A program made the position numbers and the translations under genes. A DNA stretch of 64,000 nt, from positions 4,533,501 through 4,597,500 of the forward strand of contig NZ_AP020337.1 in the NCBI RefSeq assembly GCF_009176725.1. The letters are read 5' to 3'. The stretch's first letter is position 1. The number at the start of each line of letters is the position of its first letter. The stretch comes from Pseudomonas sp. KUIN-1 (lineage in GTDB: Bacteria; Pseudomonadota; Gammaproteobacteria; Pseudomonadales; Pseudomonadaceae). The notes beneath the pieces were generated by a model. It had not been told where the DNA came from and ran no database searches. It was given only the letters and a program-made list of their open reading frames with translations. Shown here one piece after another: positions 17,085-25,965 of this stretch.

Positions 17085-17675
17085 ATGCGTGAAGATAAAC
17101 ATCCACCCCACCATCGTCCGCCGCATCTTCGTGAAGCAGGTGAAGATCGCGACGGTTTTGAAAAACGTCCAGGCCGCGAACGCGGTGGACGTGGCCCTCG
17201 GGTTTTCGCCCCTGGCGATCTGAAATTGCTGCTATTGGCGTTGATCGCCGAACAGCCTGCCCACGGCTATGACCTGATCCGCAAGATCGAAGGTCTGTTC
17301 GAGGGTGCGTACTGCCCCAGCCCCGGCGTTATCTACCCCACCCTGACGTTTCTTGAAGAAAGCGAAATGGTGGTCGGCGATGCCCAGGCCGGCAAGAAGC
17401 TCTACACCGTCACCGATGCGGGTCGCCAGTCCCTGGAAGATCAGGCCGTGGCGCTGGAAGGTGTGCGCATGCGCATCGATGTCAGCAAGCGCTCACTGCG
17501 CGGCCATGACCGTCCGCCGGAAATCCATGAAGCGGTGCACAACCTGCGCCACGCGCTGCAGATGCACCATGGCCGCTGGAGCCCGGAAGAGATTCTGCGG
17601 GTCAGCGAACTGCTCAACAGCACGGCCAGGGCGGTCGTCGATGGGCCCCAACCTGCCTCGGAGGAGTCGGCATGA
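17085..17675 (+). CDS. PadR-family repressor, NfeR (YqjI)-like
   Basis: A 196-residue regulator. After a charged, His-containing N-terminal extension (His6, 9, 10, 14 within residues 1-35), the winged-helix PadR domain starts at about residue 41 (APGDLKLLLLALIAEQPAHGYDLIRKIEG) and includes SPGVIYPTLTFLEE. This arrangement matches E. coli YqjI/NfeR, a nickel-responsive repressor of a ferric reductase whose N-terminal extension binds metal. Its stop overlaps the start of the reductase gene by 4 nt. A near-palindrome at 17039-17060 is a likely binding site. The nickel response here is inferred from the family and the gene pair. Confidence 0.82.
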   Translation: MREDKHPPHHRPPHLREAGEDRDGFEKRPGRERGGRGPRVFAPGDLKLLLLALIAEQPAHGYDLIRKIEGLFEGAYCPSPGVIYPTLTFLEESEMVVGDAQAGKKLYTVTDAGRQSLEDQAVALEGVRMRIDVSKRSLRGHDRPPEIHEAVHNLRHALQMHHGRWSPEEILRVSELLNSTARAVVDGPQPASEESA

Positions 17676-18439
17676 ATTCGCCCCAGTCAATCCATCGCGT
17701 CATGCATGAAATCAAGCGACGCAAGCTGCAGGTGGTGAGGGTCACGGAACTGACCCCCCTGATGCGCCGCATTACCTTGCAGGGGCCGGAGCTGGCGGGT
17801 TTCATCAGCCTGGGCACGGATGACCACGTCAAACTGTTCTTCCCGCAGACGGCAGAACAACAGGCAGCGCTGGAAAACCTCAACCCTGCCGGCGACAAGG
17901 ACACGCCGCGCCCGCCGATGCGCGATTACACGCCGCGTCGCTACGACGAAAAAACCGGGGAACTGGATATCGATTTCGTGCTGCATGGCGAAGGCCCGGC
18001 GACCACTTGGGCCGCTCAGGCAGCGCCCGGGCAATTCCTGCACATCGCCGGGCCAAAGGGTTCGATGGTGGTGCCGGACATGTTCGACAGCTACCTGCTG
18101 ATCGGCGACGAAACAGCCATTCCCGCCATCGCCCGACGCCTCGAAGCGCTGCCCGCCAACCGCGCTGCGCTGGTGGTGGTCGAGGTGGCCAACCCGCAGG
18201 AACAGCAGGTGTTCGACAGCGCCGCACAGGTCGACGTGATCTGGATTGTACGCGGCGAACAGAATCTGCTGGACGTCACGCGGCGCCTGGAGATGCCCGA
18301 GGGCAAGCTGTACGCCTGGGTCGCGACCGAATCCGCGCTGTCACGCAAGCTACGTCGTGTACTGCTCGACGAGTTCGGCCTGGAAGAGGAATTCGTCAAG
18401 GCTGCCGGTTACTGGAAGCTGGACAGCACTGAAGAATGA
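17672..18439 (+). CDS. Siderophore-interacting ferric-chelate reductase, NfeF/ViuB-like
   Basis: A 255-residue cytoplasmic flavoprotein of the SIP family, which reduces ferric siderophores to release iron. The FAD-binding segment (MRDYTPRRYD, near residue 85) and the C-terminal NAD(P)H domain (LLIGDETAIPAIARRLEALP; WVATESALSRKLRR) are visible, and the C-terminal YWKL is typical. It is translationally coupled to the PadR-type repressor through a 4-nt overlap, as expected for an nfeR-nfeF pair. The likely role is iron release under nickel or iron stress. Confidence 0.88.
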   Translation: MNSPQSIHRVMHEIKRRKLQVVRVTELTPLMRRITLQGPELAGFISLGTDDHVKLFFPQTAEQQAALENLNPAGDKDTPRPPMRDYTPRRYDEKTGELDIDFVLHGEGPATTWAAQAAPGQFLHIAGPKGSMVVPDMFDSYLLIGDETAIPAIARRLEALPANRAALVVVEVANPQEQQVFDSAAQVDVIWIVRGEQNLLDVTRRLEMPEGKLYAWVATESALSRKLRRVLLDEFGLEEEFVKAAGYWKLDSTEE

Positions 18440-18454
18440 GCAGGACCGGGCGAC

Positions 18455-19114
18455 TCACAGCGTGCGACGAGACGCCCGTTTATCGACGCCCAGCAACAAC
18501 AATGCGATGAGCACGAAACCGAGCAGCACACCCAGCGCGTTGATGAATGCCTTCGGAAAACCGAGCGTGCCGACATCGATGAACGGGTACAGGTAATCAC
18601 CGAACATGTGGCCCCGCAGCAGGACATAGGCGAAGTAGACGATCGGATAGATCGCCCAGAGCGCTACATGGCCCAGACGCAGCGCGCCCTTGGGCACGTA
18701 CAGCCACCAGTACATCACGAACGCCAGCGGCATTATGTCGTGCAGCAGTTCGTCTGCCACCCACTGCCAGCCTTCCGGGTGCCACAAGTGGCGCAACAGG
18801 ATGTTGTAGGCGATGCCCACCAGCGCGATGCTTACCGCAATGCCGCCACACACGACTGGATGCCGGAAGAACCGGTGGCCTGCCGACTGCTGTGTCGTCA
18901 GGGCGCAACTCAGCGCGACCGCTACAAGCATGTTGGTCAGTACGGTGAAGAAACTTGAAAAGCGTACCAGCCCACCCAGCAGACTGGCGTGATCGGCATA
19001 ACGACCAATCAGGATCAGGTAAAGCTGAATCACCAGTCCCGACCAGCCGAGGCAAGCGGCCACGAGGGCGTAATAGCGCTGTCCCTGCGCAGGTGGTGGA
19101 TGTTCGCTGAGCAT
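18455..19114 (-). CDS. Pr6Pr-family integral membrane protein
   Basis: A 219-residue protein with six hydrophobic segments, in the Pr6Pr/FAR-17a-like group. Conserved-looking features include FSSFFTVLTNMLVA, the DELLHDIMPLAFVMYW segment and FGDYLYPFIDVGTLG near the C terminus. The family has no settled function in bacteria. It is convergent with the ferric-reductase gene and is followed downstream only by a short gap. Confidence 0.78.
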   Translation of the reverse strand: MLSEHPPPAQGQRYYALVAACLGWSGLVIQLYLILIGRYADHASLLGGLVRFSSFFTVLTNMLVAVALSCALTTQQSAGHRFFRHPVVCGGIAVSIALVGIAYNILLRHLWHPEGWQWVADELLHDIMPLAFVMYWWLYVPKGALRLGHVALWAIYPIVYFAYVLLRGHMFGDYLYPFIDVGTLGFPKAFINALGVLLGFVLIALLLLGVDKRASRRTL

Positions 19115-19167
19115 CTATCGGTATCCTTGAGTGCCGGCCTCCATGCCGGGCTGTTCTGGCGGGTCTG

Positions 19168-19395
19168 TTACCAGCCCTTGCTGCGATGCAATTTCACATA
19201 CAGCGCTTCGACCTTCCCCCGCGCCCAGGGGGTCTTGCGCAGGAAGGTCAGACTGGACTTGATGCTCGGATCGCTTTTGAAGCAGCGAATATCGATGCAC
19301 TCGGCAAGGCCGGACCATTCGTAATGTTCGACCAGCGCGCTGAGGATCTGCTCCAGCGTGACGCCGTGCAACGGGTCAGAGTGGGGTGTTGTCAT
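19168..19395 (-). CDS. VF530-family small DNA-binding-like protein
   Basis: A 75-residue protein starting MTTPHSDPLHGVTLEQILSALV and ending in a basic tail; the core DIRCFKSDPSIKSSLTFLRKTPWAR is the signature of the VF530 (DUF2132) family, which has a small helical fold of unknown function. The ATG at 19395 is preferred over longer in-frame starts up to 19503, which add non-conserved residues. It shares the minus strand with the Pr6Pr gene 53 bp downstream. Confidence 0.82.
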   Translation of the reverse strand: MTTPHSDPLHGVTLEQILSALVEHYEWSGLAECIDIRCFKSDPSIKSSLTFLRKTPWARGKVEALYVKLHRSKGW

Positions 19396-19835
19396 GATGA
19401 GCCTTGAAACGGATGAAGAAGTGACGAACCTGAACGGATCTCCGGAGTACTCAGGTGCGTTCCGAAAGTCTGCCATTGTAAGCGCCACGCCTTGATAAAA
19501 CACAGTCTGCCTGCAGCACTATTGCCGGCCTCGCAATGATCCATGTCAGGTTTTTCGCTTTTAGAAAAATTGTTAGCGCCCTATCATTGCCGGGTTAAGG
19601 ATTGAAGATTCCCCCTTCTGCAGATGTTCCTTCGGACAAAAGCCTATGCACGAATTCGGGCGGCAAGGGTCTACGACTCGATGACCGCGCGACCGAACGT
19701 GCAACCGCGCTCTGCCTGACGGTTTAATTCCACCGTCGGCGATTCGTCTCAACAAGCAGCTTCAAGGAATGGCGCCAAGGCAGGCGATGCTTAAAACAAG
19801 ATGTCAATTACTTACTTCTCGCGGAGATTCGCATT
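19396..19835. other. Divergent intergenic region upstream of gcd
   Basis: This 440-bp stretch between the VF530 gene and gcd holds no convincing gene. It should contain the gcd promoter; a GGAG ribosome site at 19823-19826 lies 9 nt before the gcd ATG. I see no clear operator or repeat. Confidence 0.6.
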
Positions 19836-22259
19836 ATGAGCACTGACAGTGCTTCAAATAGAAATCGCCTGTTACCGACCCTGCTCGGGCTGGTGATCCT
19901 GTTGATGGGGCTGGCGTTGCTGGTCGGTGGCGCCCGACTGCTGCAACTGGATGGCTCGTTGTATTACCTGCTGGCCGGTATCGGCTTCGCCGTGACCGGC
20001 GTGCTGCTGATCACTGGTCGTGCGGCTGCGCTGGGCCTTTATGCACTGCTGCTGTTCGCAAGCACGGTCTGGTCGTTGTGGGAAGTCGGCCTCGACTGGT
20101 GGCAATTGGTGCCACGCCTGGCGCTGTGGTTCGCCCTGGGTATCGTGTTGCTGCTGCCATGGTTCCGCGAGCCGCTACTGCGCAACGGTCCGGCACGCAT
20201 GGGCACCGGTGCACTGAGCATCGCTGTGGTGCTGGCCGGCCTGACCGCACTGGCAAGCCAGTTCACTAACCCGGGTCGTATCGAAGGCCAGCTGGACCGC
20301 GAGACGGCTGGCACGACCAACACCGCCCCGGCCATGCCTGACGGCGACTGGCAGTCCTACGGCCGCACCGCGTTCGGTGACCGCTACTCGCCACTGGCGC
20401 AGATCACGCCGGAAAACGTCAACAAGCTGGAGCCGGCCTGGACCTATCGCACGGGTGACATTCCGGGGCCGAATGACCCGGGTGAAACCACTGCCGAGAA
20501 CACCCCGCTCAAGGTCAACGGCATGCTCTACGTGTGCACGCCGCACAGTCAGGTGATCGCCCTTGACCCGGATTCGGGCAAGGAAATCTGGCGCTTCGAT
20601 CCGAAGCTCAGCACTCAGAACGCTGCCAACTTCAAGGGTTGGGCGCACATGACCTGCCGTGGCGTCACCTATCATGACGACGCTGCCTATGCCGCCAGTG
20701 CCCCGGCGCAAAGCCCGACGGTCCCGGCTGCCGACGGCACGGCCACTGCCAGTGCTGCCTGCCCGCGCAGAATCTTCCTGCCGACTGCCGACACCCGTCT
20801 GATCGCGCTGAACGCCGACACCGGCAAGATGTGCGAAGACTTCGGCAACAAGGGTTCGGTTGACCTGACCGCCAACATGGGCACCTTCGCTCCGGGCGGC
20901 TACTACTCCACGTCGCCACCGGCGGTCACCAAGGACCTGGTGATTATCGGTGGCCACGTCACTGACAACGTTTCCATGGACGAGCCGTCCGGCGTGATCC
21001 GCGCCTATGACGTACACACTGGCCGTCTGGTGTGGAACTGGGACAGCGGCAATCCGGAAGAAACTGCGCCGATTGCCGAAGGCAAGATCTACACGCGCAA
21101 CTCGCCGAACATGTGGTCCATGTTCAGCGTCGATGAAAAGCTCGGCATGATCTACCTGCCGATGGGTAACCAGACGCCTGACCAGTGGGGCGGCGACCGT
21201 ACGCCAGAGTCCGAGAAGTACAGCGCGGGCCTGGTTGCACTGGACATCGCAACCGGCCGCGTGCGCTGGGACTACCAGTTCACTCACCACGACCTGTGGG
21301 ACATGGACGTCGGTGGTCAGCCGACCCTGCTGGACATGAAAACCGCTGACGGCATCAAACCCGCCGTACTGGCGTCGACCAAGCAGGGCAGCATCTACGT
21401 GCTGGACCGTAGCACCGGCAAACCGATCGTGCCGATCAAGGAAGTACCGGTTCCGCAAGGCGCTGTTGCGGGCGATCACACCTCGCCAACCCAGCCCAAG
21501 TCCGACCTGAACTTCATGCCGCCGCCCCTTAAAGAGCGCGACATGTGGGGCGTGACACCGTTTGACCAGATGATGTGCCGGATCGACTTCAAGTCGCTGC
21601 GCTACGATGGTCCGTTCACCCCGCCTTCGCTGCAGGGTTCGATCGTTTATCCGGGCAACTTCGGTGTGTTCGACTGGGGCGGTATTTCCGTCGACCCGGT
21701 GCGTCAGATCGCCTTCGTCAATCCTAACTACATGGCTTTCCGCTCGAAGCTGGTGCCTTCTGCCGAAGTTGAAGGCGGCCCGGGCCGCAAGAGCGAAACC
21801 GAAGGCGTACAGCCGAACAAGGGCGCGCCTTATGGTGTGATCCTGGAAGCACTGCTGTCGCCGATGGGCCTGCCTTGCCAGGCACCTGCATGGGGTTACG
21901 TGGCGGCTGTCGACCTGACCACCCAAAAAACCATCTGGATGCACAAGAACGGCACCGTGCGCGACAGCTCGCCGATCCCGCTTCCGCTGACCATGGGCGT
22001 TCCAAGCCTGGGTGGTACGTTCACCACCGCCAGCGGCCTGGCGTTCATGAGCGCGACGCTTGACCAGTACCTGCGTGCTTATGACGTGCGTAACGGCAAG
22101 CAGTTGTGGGAAGCCCGCCTGCCAGCAGGTGCGCAAACCACCCCGATGACCTACACCGGCAAGGACGGTCAGCAATACGTGCTGGTCGTTGCAGGCGGTC
22201 ACGGCTCACTGGGCACCAAACAGGGTGACTACGTGATGGCGTTCAAACTGCCTAAGTAA
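19836..22259 (+). CDS. gcd: Membrane-bound PQQ-dependent glucose dehydrogenase
   Basis: An 807-residue quinoprotein that oxidises glucose to gluconolactone in the periplasm and passes electrons to ubiquinone. Five transmembrane segments occupy about residues 10-140, followed by the eight-bladed PQQ propeller starting at DWQSYGRTAFGDRYSPLAQI. Typical segments are WKAHM-like WAHMTCRGV, QFTHHDLWDMDVGGQP and the C-terminal AGGHGSLGTKQGDYVMAF. Length and architecture match E. coli Gcd. The gene is monocistronic with a terminator immediately downstream. Cofactor PQQ must come from genes outside the window. Confidence 0.97.
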   Translation: MSTDSASNRNRLLPTLLGLVILLMGLALLVGGARLLQLDGSLYYLLAGIGFAVTGVLLITGRAAALGLYALLLFASTVWSLWEVGLDWWQLVPRLALWFALGIVLLLPWFREPLLRNGPARMGTGALSIAVVLAGLTALASQFTNPGRIEGQLDRETAGTTNTAPAMPDGDWQSYGRTAFGDRYSPLAQITPENVNKLEPAWTYRTGDIPGPNDPGETTAENTPLKVNGMLYVCTPHSQVIALDPDSGKEIWRFDPKLSTQNAANFKGWAHMTCRGVTYHDDAAYAASAPAQSPTVPAADGTATASAACPRRIFLPTADTRLIALNADTGKMCEDFGNKGSVDLTANMGTFAPGGYYSTSPPAVTKDLVIIGGHVTDNVSMDEPSGVIRAYDVHTGRLVWNWDSGNPEETAPIAEGKIYTRNSPNMWSMFSVDEKLGMIYLPMGNQTPDQWGGDRTPESEKYSAGLVALDIATGRVRWDYQFTHHDLWDMDVGGQPTLLDMKTADGIKPAVLASTKQGSIYVLDRSTGKPIVPIKEVPVPQGAVAGDHTSPTQPKSDLNFMPPPLKERDMWGVTPFDQMMCRIDFKSLRYDGPFTPPSLQGSIVYPGNFGVFDWGGISVDPVRQIAFVNPNYMAFRSKLVPSAEVEGGPGRKSETEGVQPNKGAPYGVILEALLSPMGLPCQAPAWGYVAAVDLTTQKTIWMHKNGTVRDSSPIPLPLTMGVPSLGGTFTTASGLAFMSATLDQYLRAYDVRNGKQLWEARLPAGAQTTPMTYTGKDGQQYVLVVAGGHGSLGTKQGDYVMAFKLPK

Positions 22260-22280
22260 TGCGTTGCTGAGGTCAATGAA

Positions 22281-22312
22281 AAGCGGCTACCGAGAGGTAG
22301 CCGCTTTTTTTT
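22281..22312 (+). terminator. Rho-independent terminator of gcd
   Basis: AAGCGGCTACC pairs with GGTAGCCGCTT across a 4-nt loop and is followed by T8. It starts 21 bp after the gcd stop codon. Confidence 0.93.
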
Positions 22313-22380
22313 GTCGCCACTGAAACTTGATTTCAGTGGCGCCAGCTACCAGGCCGGGCTGCGGATCTGTGCGCTCTCCC

Positions 22381-23432
22381 ACACGACTATCGTTCCGCAC
22401 GCTCCAGCGTGGGAATGCCGTTCCGGACGCTCTGCGTCCGCTCTTGAATGTGCGGCGCAGCGCAGATCTGTGACGCGGAGCGTCACGAAATGCATGCCAA
22501 CGCGGAGCATTGGCACGATAGGGTTCACACGACTATCGTTCCGCACGCTCCAGCGTGGGAATGCCGTTCCGGACGCTCTGCGTCCGCTCTTGAGTGTGCG
22601 GCGCGGCGCAGATCTGTGACGCGGAGCGTCACGAAATGCATGTCAACGCGGAGCATTGGCACGATAGGGTTCACACGACTATCGTTCCGCACGCTCCAGC
22701 GTGGGAATGCCGTTCCGGACGCTCTGCGTCCTCTCTTGAATATGCGGCGCGGCGCAGATCTGTGACGCGGAGCGTCACGAAATGCATGCCAACGCGGAGC
22801 ATTGGCACGATAGTGTTCACACGACTATCGTTCCGCACGCTCCAGCGTGGGAATGCCGTTCCGGACGCTCTGCGTCCTCTCTTGAGTGTGCGGCGCGGCG
22901 CAGATCTGTGACGCAGAGCGTCACGAAATGCATGCCAACGCAGAGCGTTGGCACGATAGTGTTCACACGATTATCGTTCCGCACGCTCCAGCGTGGGAAT
23001 GCCGTTCCGGACGCTCTGCGTCCTCTCTTGAATGTGCGGCGCAGCGCATATCTGTGACGCAAAGCGTCAAGAAATGCATGCCAACGCGGAGCATTGGCAC
23101 GATAGGGTTCACACGACTATCGTTGCGCACGCTCCAGCGTGGGAATGCCGTTCCGGACGCTCTGCGTACTCTCTTGAATGTGCGGCGCGGCGCAGATCTG
23201 TGACGCAGAGCGTCACGAAATGCATGCCAACGCGGAGCATTGGCACGATAGGGTTCACACGACTATCGTTGCGCACGCTCCAGCGTGGGAATGCCGTTCC
23301 GGACGCTCTGCGTCCTCTCTTGAATATGCGGCGCAGATCTGTGACGCGGAGCGTCACGAAATGCATGCCAACGCGGAGCATTGGCACGATAGGGTTCACA
23401 CGACTATCGTTGCGCACGTTCTGCGTCCGATC
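22381..23432. repeat. Tandem array of about 146-bp palindromic units
   Basis: Seven full units start at 22381, 22527, 22673, 22819, 22965, 23111 and 23257, with a partial eighth at 23398. Six are exactly 146 bp; the seventh is 141 bp, having lost 5 bp at GCGGCGC. Each unit carries four short hairpins: CACGCT-CC-AGCGTG, GGACGC-TCT-GCGTCC, GTGACGC-GGA-GCGTCAC and CCAACGC...GC(A/G)TTGG. The copies differ by scattered point changes. No protein-coding role is supported, because 146 is not a multiple of three and the open frames are by-products. Related single copies lie at 4304-4522 and near 40870. Confidence 0.93.
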
Positions 23433-23446
23433 CCCAGTGCCTATGG

Positions 23447-24643
23447 CTAGCGCGCTTTGGCGCTGCTTTTGTCACTGGCGCGCAGGATGTCGTTCCAGCG
23501 GCGGACCAGGTAGTTGTGCTCGTTCATGACCGAATTCCACACGGCGATGTGGCCCATGCGTTCTTCGTAGGAGCCGCCGTCGCGGACCTCTCCGGCGTCG
23601 ATCAGCGGCAAGCCGTCGCTGCCGAGCAGTTGTTCGCGGGCAGGCAGGCCGGCGTACCAGTAATCCCATTCGGCAGCGCTGAGGTGATCACGGCTGCGTG
23701 CCGGATTGCCGATGTAATAGCCCTGCCGCGCCATCACTGCGCCGGGCCAGCCCGACAGCCACCAGTTCAGGTACGCATAGGCGGCATCCAGCACCGGACC
23801 CTTGGCATGACGTGACAAGGAAAGCCCGCCAAACCAGCCGCGATAACCTTCCTTGGGCACCGCCACGCGGTACTTGACCCCCGCACGGTGCAGTCTGACC
23901 AGGGTCGGTGACCAGAGGCTCTGAATATCGATGTTCGGGCTGAGCATCAGTTCGGCGGCTTCTTCGTCACCTGACCAGAACGCACCAAAATGCCCTTGCT
24001 GCTGTTTGCGCACCAGCACATCAGCGAGCCGATCGATCTCTTCGATGCTCATGTTGCCGATGTCCTTGAAGCTCGCCAGCCCCGCCCCCTGCACAGCCAG
24101 GGCGGCATCCAGCGCGCCGATGGCCGCGTCACTCTGCAAGGCGATGCGCCCGCCCCATACAGGGTCGAGCAACCAGCCCCAGCTTTCGTCCGCAGAGCTC
24201 AAGCCCTCCGGCAAACGCTCGGGGCGATAGGCGAAGCTGTCGGCGTTATGGGTCAGCGGCAACATGCTGATGCGCTCGGTCACCGCGCTGCCCAGGCTGC
24301 CGTCGTGCTGCACGAACAAACGCTCGCTGGGCACACTGCCGCTACCCGGCTGATCGGTAGGCCGCAGCCGGCCCTGCTTGGGCAGGTCGTTGATTTCGTG
24401 CCACAGCGCGATGCGCCGCGTGTCGATGGGTTGAATCGCCCGCGCAGGCCAGACGAAATCGACGTTATGAAACCACTGATCGTAAAGGTCGTAGCTGTCT
24501 GGCTGCATGACCGCGATGCGTTGCGCGGTTTGCACGTCGTGAATCTGGTAGACCAGCTTGATCCCCAGTTCCTGCTCGGCCCGCTCACGCAAAGACTCCA
24601 GCAGGGTCACGGAGGTGCCCAGCACACGCAAGGTGATGGTCAT
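23447..24643 (-). CDS. Leaderless PotD-like extracellular-type solute-binding protein
   Basis: A 398-residue protein of the spermidine/putrescine-type binding protein family (type 2 periplasmic fold), recognised by MLPLTHNADSFAYRPERL, the SWGWLLDPVWGGRIAL segment and GYRGWFGGLSLSRHAKGP. It starts MTITLRVLGTSVTLLESLRE, directly with the first beta strand, and has no signal peptide; no upstream start would add one. No permease or ATPase gene is adjacent. Its ATG overlaps the CobW-gene stop by 4 nt, so it is the last gene of the minus-strand operon. A cytoplasmic binding or sensing role is possible; the ligand is unknown. Confidence 0.8.
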   Translation of the reverse strand: MTITLRVLGTSVTLLESLRERAEQELGIKLVYQIHDVQTAQRIAVMQPDSYDLYDQWFHNVDFVWPARAIQPIDTRRIALWHEINDLPKQGRLRPTDQPGSGSVPSERLFVQHDGSLGSAVTERISMLPLTHNADSFAYRPERLPEGLSSADESWGWLLDPVWGGRIALQSDAAIGALDAALAVQGAGLASFKDIGNMSIEEIDRLADVLVRKQQQGHFGAFWSGDEEAAELMLSPNIDIQSLWSPTLVRLHRAGVKYRVAVPKEGYRGWFGGLSLSRHAKGPVLDAAYAYLNWWLSGWPGAVMARQGYYIGNPARSRDHLSAAEWDYWYAGLPAREQLLGSDGLPLIDAGEVRDGGSYEERMGHIAVWNSVMNEHNYLVRRWNDILRASDKSSAKAR

Positions 24644-25647
24644 GCTGACGACTCGCCGAGCGGCGGCGCGAAACTGCCGGAGAAGACTTCAAACGAACGA
24701 CGCAGCAGATCGGGATCGAGACCGCGCAGGATGAACACCAGCCGTGAGGTGCGATCCTCGCCCGGCCAGGCGGCAAGGTGCACCGGCGCATGCAGGCAAT
24801 GCTGCACACCATGAATCACGATGGGAGCCTGATTGTCGTTCACGTTGAGCAGCCCTTTGACGCGGAGGATTCGTTCACCGTGGCATCTTAACAGCATCGA
24901 CAACCACACCCCGAAGCCGACCCAGTCCAGAGGGCGCTCGAACGTCAGGCAACAGACTTGCGCATCACCATGCCGCGCGGAGGTCGACAGTACCCGGTGC
25001 AGTTGCCAGCGCGTCACTTCAGCGGCCGGTTCGTCGCTGCGCATGCCCTCGCCCAGCAACAACTGATCGCCGCTGTGGACATCCGCCGTATCCAGCAGCG
25101 GCGCAGAAAAATTCAGTGCTTGCAGATGCTCGCGCAGGCCATCCAGCACCGACTCGTCGACCAGATCGGTCTTGCTCAACAGCAGCCGGTCCGCCGCCGC
25201 GACCTGCGCCAGCCACTCCGGATGCAGACGCTCTTGCAGCGTCGCGTGGCAGGCGTCCACCAGCGTGACGATCAGGCCGATATGAAAACGCCCGCGCAGT
25301 TGCGGGTCGTTGCTCAGGGTGGTGAGAATCGGTGCCGGATCGGCCAGGCCGGTGGTCTCCAGAATCACCCGGCGGAACGCAGGAATTTCACCTCGATTAC
25401 GCCGCTCCAGAAGACCGAGCAGCGCGTCTTTCAATTCACCGCGAACGGTGCAACAGACACAACCGCTGGGCAGCAGCACGGTGTCCGGTGCGACCTCTTC
25501 AACCAGCAGATGATCGATACCGACATCGCCGAATTCGTTGATCAGCAGTGCGGTGTCGCCCATGTTTTCATCGGCCAGCAGGCGTTTGAGCAATGTGGTC
25601 TTGCCGCTGCCGAGAAAGCCGGTAATCACATTCAGGGCAATGCTCAT
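24640..25647 (-). CDS. CobW/COG0523-family metal chaperone GTPase
   Basis: A 335-residue G3E P-loop GTPase. Walker A GFLGSGKT lies at residues 10-17, the metal-binding CxCC motif (Cys63, Cys65, Cys66) in SGCVCCTVRGEL, and the SKTDLVDE base-recognition motif near 157-164. The C-terminal CobW domain follows. Such proteins insert zinc, cobalt or nickel into client enzymes. It overlaps neighbouring genes by 4 nt on both sides. In this operon the likely client is the metal-dependent deacetylase-like hydrolase; this is an inference from context. Confidence 0.9.
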   Translation of the reverse strand: MSIALNVITGFLGSGKTTLLKRLLADENMGDTALLINEFGDVGIDHLLVEEVAPDTVLLPSGCVCCTVRGELKDALLGLLERRNRGEIPAFRRVILETTGLADPAPILTTLSNDPQLRGRFHIGLIVTLVDACHATLQERLHPEWLAQVAAADRLLLSKTDLVDESVLDGLREHLQALNFSAPLLDTADVHSGDQLLLGEGMRSDEPAAEVTRWQLHRVLSTSARHGDAQVCCLTFERPLDWVGFGVWLSMLLRCHGERILRVKGLLNVNDNQAPIVIHGVQHCLHAPVHLAAWPGEDRTSRLVFILRGLDPDLLRRSFEVFSGSFAPPLGESSA

Positions 25648-25943
25648 GATGACCTCTGCAGATGATCAAGCAGACCTGAATCAAGCGGATCCAGCGGTCG
25701 GCCGATCAGCAACTCGGCCTTCTGCCAGAGCTGCTCCAGACCGGTCGCCAGTTCCTGCTTGCCGGTGGCCCCGAGCAGAAGATAGGAAACGCCCTGAAAA
25801 TCTTCGACCTTCAGACGAAACGGCGCGACCACCTTGTTGATGGCAGCAATACGCCGCAAGCGCTCACGCCGCCGGGGCAGTTCTGCCGCCAGCGGATCGC
25901 TCCAGTGCACGTCCTCTCCCAACAGCCCGCACAATCCACACAT
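25644..25943 (-). CDS. Small CxxC protein of unknown function
   Basis: A 99-residue protein starting MCGLCGLLGEDVHWSD, with Cys2 and Cys5 as a CxxC pair and a nearby His13. The rest is charged and helical (RRRERLRRIAAINKV) with a short beta-rich middle. It is not a glutamine amidotransferase, although its N terminus is faintly reminiscent. The ATG at 25943 is chosen since upstream in-frame codons overlap the SDR gene. It overlaps the CobW gene by 4 nt, so a role as a partner of the metal chaperone is plausible but unproven. Confidence 0.75.
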   Translation of the reverse strand: MCGLCGLLGEDVHWSDPLAAELPRRRERLRRIAAINKVVAPFRLKVEDFQGVSYLLLGATGKQELATGLEQLWQKAELLIGRPLDPLDSGLLDHLQRSS

Positions 25944-25965
25944 CAGGTGTTCTCCGGCTGTTTGC

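Noticed and set aside
20175..22202. A 675-codon frame antisense to gcd
   Set aside because: It is the mirror of a high-G+C coding gene; the protein is His/Arg/Val rich without domains.
22311..23529. Series of overlapping plus-strand frames of 90-165 codons with repeated residues
   Set aside because: They arise from the 146-bp tandem palindromic array; the period is not a multiple of three, and successive frames shift.
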